Positions 62,442 to 64,000 of a stretch of DNA of 64,000 bases are shown here, in pieces. Each line of letters opens with the position of its first letter. Position 1 is the first letter of the stretch. Under the pieces are notes generated by a model. The model ran no database searches and had not been told where the DNA came from. It saw only the letters and a program-made list of their open reading frames with translations. This DNA comes from Nocardia niigatensis NBRC 100131 (lineage in GTDB: Bacteria; Actinomycetota; Actinomycetes; Mycobacteriales; Mycobacteriaceae): positions 1 through 64,000 of the forward strand of contig NZ_BAGC01000039.1 in NCBI RefSeq assembly GCF_000308655.1, given 5' to 3'. Both the position numbers and the translations under genes were made by a program.

Positions 62442-62561
62442 GGGATTCCTTTCGACGGGCTCGAAGCACCGGGGAGATGTGACCAGGTGCAGACCCATCG
62501 TAGAGAGACACATTCAGCGAGTGGAAACCGATATCGACTCGCCCGTGTCACAGTGATAGCC

Positions 62562-63485
62562 ATGACCTTCAACGAGGGCCTGCAAATCGACCCGAACCGG
62601 GTGAGTGGTGGCGGCGGCGGACCGGGCATGGGCGGCGGATTGGCTCTCGGCGGCGGTGCCGTGGGCATCATCGCGGTGATCGTGGCGTTGCTGCTGGGCG
62701 GTGACCCGGGCAGCATCCTGGGCCAGTTCACCGGCGCGGACAGCAAGACCCAGTCGAACACCGCGGTCACTCCACAGCACTGCAAGACCGGTGCGGACGC
62801 CAACAAGTACGTCGATTGCCGGGTGATCGCCACCGCGCAGAGCCTCGACGGGGTGTGGAGCACCGAGCTGTCCAAACAGACCAACCGCAAGTACGTGGTC
62901 CCGAAGGTCACGCTGTTCTCGGGTGCGGTCAACACCGCCTGCGGCAAGGCGTCCTCGGCGGTGGGCCCGTTCTACTGTCCCGCCGACCAGACCGCTTATT
63001 TCGACACCAGTTTCTTCCAGGAACTGGTCGACCGCTTCGGCTCCAGCGGCGGCCCGCTCGCCCAGGAGTACGTGGTCGCCCACGAGTTCGGCCACCACAT
63101 CCAGAACCTGCTCGGCGATATCAACCGCGCCCAGCGCGACCCCAAGGGCCCCGAGTCCGGCGCGGTCCGCACCGAACTCCAGGCGGACTGCTACGCCGGC
63201 GTCTGGGCCTACTACGCCGACAAGCTCCCCGCGCCCGGATCCAGCACCCCGTTCCTGAAGCCGTTGACCGACAACGACATCCGCGACGCGCTCTCCGCCG
63301 CCTCGGCCGTCGGCGACGACCGCATCCAGAAGGCCTCCACGGGCCGCGTGAACCCCGAGGCGTGGACCCACGGCTCCTCCGAGGAACGCCAGAAGTGGTT
63401 CCTCACCGGCTACAAGACCGGCCAGGTCAAGGCCTGTGACACCTTCTCGGCAGCGGACCTGAACAACCCGCCCGCCCTCCGCTGA
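62562..63485 (+). CDS. Neutral zinc metallopeptidase (YpfJ-type), membrane-anchored
   Basis: A 307-residue protein with a Gly-rich N-terminus and one transmembrane helix (GGAVGIIAVIVALLLGG, about residues 29-45). The extracytoplasmic domain follows. The zinc motif is HEFGHH (VVAHEFGHHIQNLLGD) with the third ligand in TELQADCYAG. It includes conserved cysteines (AVGPFYCPADQT, KACDTFS). Substrates are unknown. It is divergent from aspS and followed by a 12-bp terminator. Confidence 0.9.
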   Translation: MTFNEGLQIDPNRVSGGGGGPGMGGGLALGGGAVGIIAVIVALLLGGDPGSILGQFTGADSKTQSNTAVTPQHCKTGADANKYVDCRVIATAQSLDGVWSTELSKQTNRKYVVPKVTLFSGAVNTACGKASSAVGPFYCPADQTAYFDTSFFQELVDRFGSSGGPLAQEYVVAHEFGHHIQNLLGDINRAQRDPKGPESGAVRTELQADCYAGVWAYYADKLPAPGSSTPFLKPLTDNDIRDALSAASAVGDDRIQKASTGRVNPEAWTHGSSEERQKWFLTGYKTGQVKACDTFSAADLNNPPALR

Positions 63486-63497
63486 ACGTATCCGCCC

Positions 63498-63530
63498 CGA
63501 GGTCCCCGGTCCCCTGGCCCGGGGACCTCG
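63498..63530 (+). terminator. Terminator of the zinc-metallopeptidase gene
   Basis: Perfect 12-bp stem CGAGGTCCCCGG / CCGGGGACCTCG with a 9-nt loop, 12 bases after the stop codon. There is a short T-rich tail only. Confidence 0.75.
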
Positions 63531-63639
63531 TCGTCTCGGGCGATGCCCGCTGTCGGCGTGGCTCCGTGGGCGAGCGCCAGGCGGGCGGCAGAATCGGCGG
63601 CGGCGGGTGGGTGCCCGCAGGGTAATTCGGAGGAGTGGG

Positions 63640-64000
63640 ATGCGGATCGCCAGGGCGGCAGGACTTTTCGGTGAAATGGGACAGGGGGAGGTGTCATGGC
63701 GTCGAGGCGGTGTGCCGCGGCGACGCGGGTGGCGCGCGGCGGCGGCCACGGCGGCGGCGACCGTGATGCTCACGGGTGCGGGAGGATTCGCGATGGCCGA
63801 TCCGGCGCCCGCGCCCGCGCGGTCGGTGGCGCTGTTCACGCTGACGGCCATGCCCGCGGGATGGCAGACGCGCACGGATCTGCACCCGTCGCTCGAGGTC
63901 CAGCCCGACGGGCGGGCGGTGAAGCGCGCCGACAACGACGCTCAGCCGGTGAACGGGAGCATCCCCGCCGATGTCCTCGGGGCCGCGGCCACCGAGGTCG
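63640..64000 (+). CDS. N-terminal part of a secreted protein, running off the right edge
   Basis: About 120 codons are in the window. The ATG at 63640 has GGAGGAG upstream. A twin-Arg-like basic stretch (RRRGW), a hydrophobic core and a likely cleavage site after FAMA (about residue 54) give a signal peptide. A GTG at 63691 would shorten the n-region and is also plausible. The mature start is DPAPAPARSVALFTL. No family is recognised from this fragment. Confidence 0.72.
   Translation, partial: MRIARAAGLFGEMGQGEVSWRRGGVPRRRGWRAAAATAAATVMLTGAGGFAMADPAPAPARSVALFTLTAMPAGWQTRTDLHPSLEVQPDGRAVKRADNDAQPVNGSIPADVLGAAATEV

Noticed and set aside
60624..62561. A plus-strand frame running through antisense aspS into the zinc peptidase gene
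   Set aside because: Only the part from 62562 (MTFNEGLQID) is a real protein with a transmembrane helix and HEFGHH motif. The upstream part is antisense of aspS.

Overview
The window is a 64 kb piece of a very GC-rich actinobacterial chromosome. It is most likely Nocardia or a close relative in the Nocardiaceae. Evidence for this includes an actinobacterial integration host factor (mIHF), an EF-P with the PGKGP loop, a PriA without helicase motifs, a pyrR-pyrB-pyrC-PH-carA-carB-pyrF operon, and a mycobacterial-type PyrR leader. Most of the window is housekeeping core genome in tightly packed operons with 1-4 nt stop/start overlaps. I see no tRNA, rRNA, CRISPR array, insertion sequence or prophage.

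Layout. (1) 1-3716: rsmB, fmt and def on the minus strand. (2) 3781-9447: an accessory block (lipase, PadR, HAD phosphatase, ABC ATPase, a TetR/NmrA-like divergent pair, MarR) that separates def-fmt-rsmB from priA. (3) 9511-15969: priA, metK, coaBC, rpoZ, gmk and mihF on the minus strand. (4) 16572-17974: a VOC protein and a patatin, placed between mihF and pyrF. (5) 18079-26820: the pyrimidine operon with a PyrR-binding leader and a strong terminator. (6) 27136-35401: peripheral genes, namely a MarR/MFS pair, hydrolase, TetR remnant, two roadblock proteins, an SOS-controlled AlkB homologue, flavin monooxygenase, DUF4334 and a serpin. (7) 35498-39418: a four-gene cassette of J-domain/pseudokinase, vWA protein, divergent adenylosuccinate-synthetase paralogue and a degenerate NUDIX-winged-helix regulator. 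Two related operator-like inverted repeats precede it. (8) 39642-41585: a TetR/oxidoreductase divergent pair and a YciI protein. (9) 41619-53146: nusB, efp and pepQ (minus strand), a prepilin-peptidase-like gene with aroC-aroK-aroB (plus strand), a small membrane protein, an Fe-S-type regulator and DUF3291 protein, then aroE, mltG and ruvX. (10) 53147-64000: alaS, a Vat-like acetyltransferase, rarA, a phosphotransferase-fold protein, a Pro/Gly-rich membrane protein, aspS, a zinc metallopeptidase and the start of a secreted protein.

How the genes work together. The pyr operon makes UMP under translational control by PyrR. aroC-aroK-aroB and the separate aroE belong to the shikimate pathway. 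def-fmt, efp, nusB, alaS, aspS, rpoZ and rsmB support gene expression, and priA, rarA and ruvX support replication restart and repair. The most likely under-described system is the 35498-39418 cassette. The J-domain/pseudokinase and vWA proteins look like a signalling or scaffold pair. The PurA paralogue keeps its catalytic Asp and His but has lost the aspartate-binding loop signature, which suggests an unusual purine-nucleotide product. The NUDIX-winged-helix protein looks like the nucleotide-sensing repressor.
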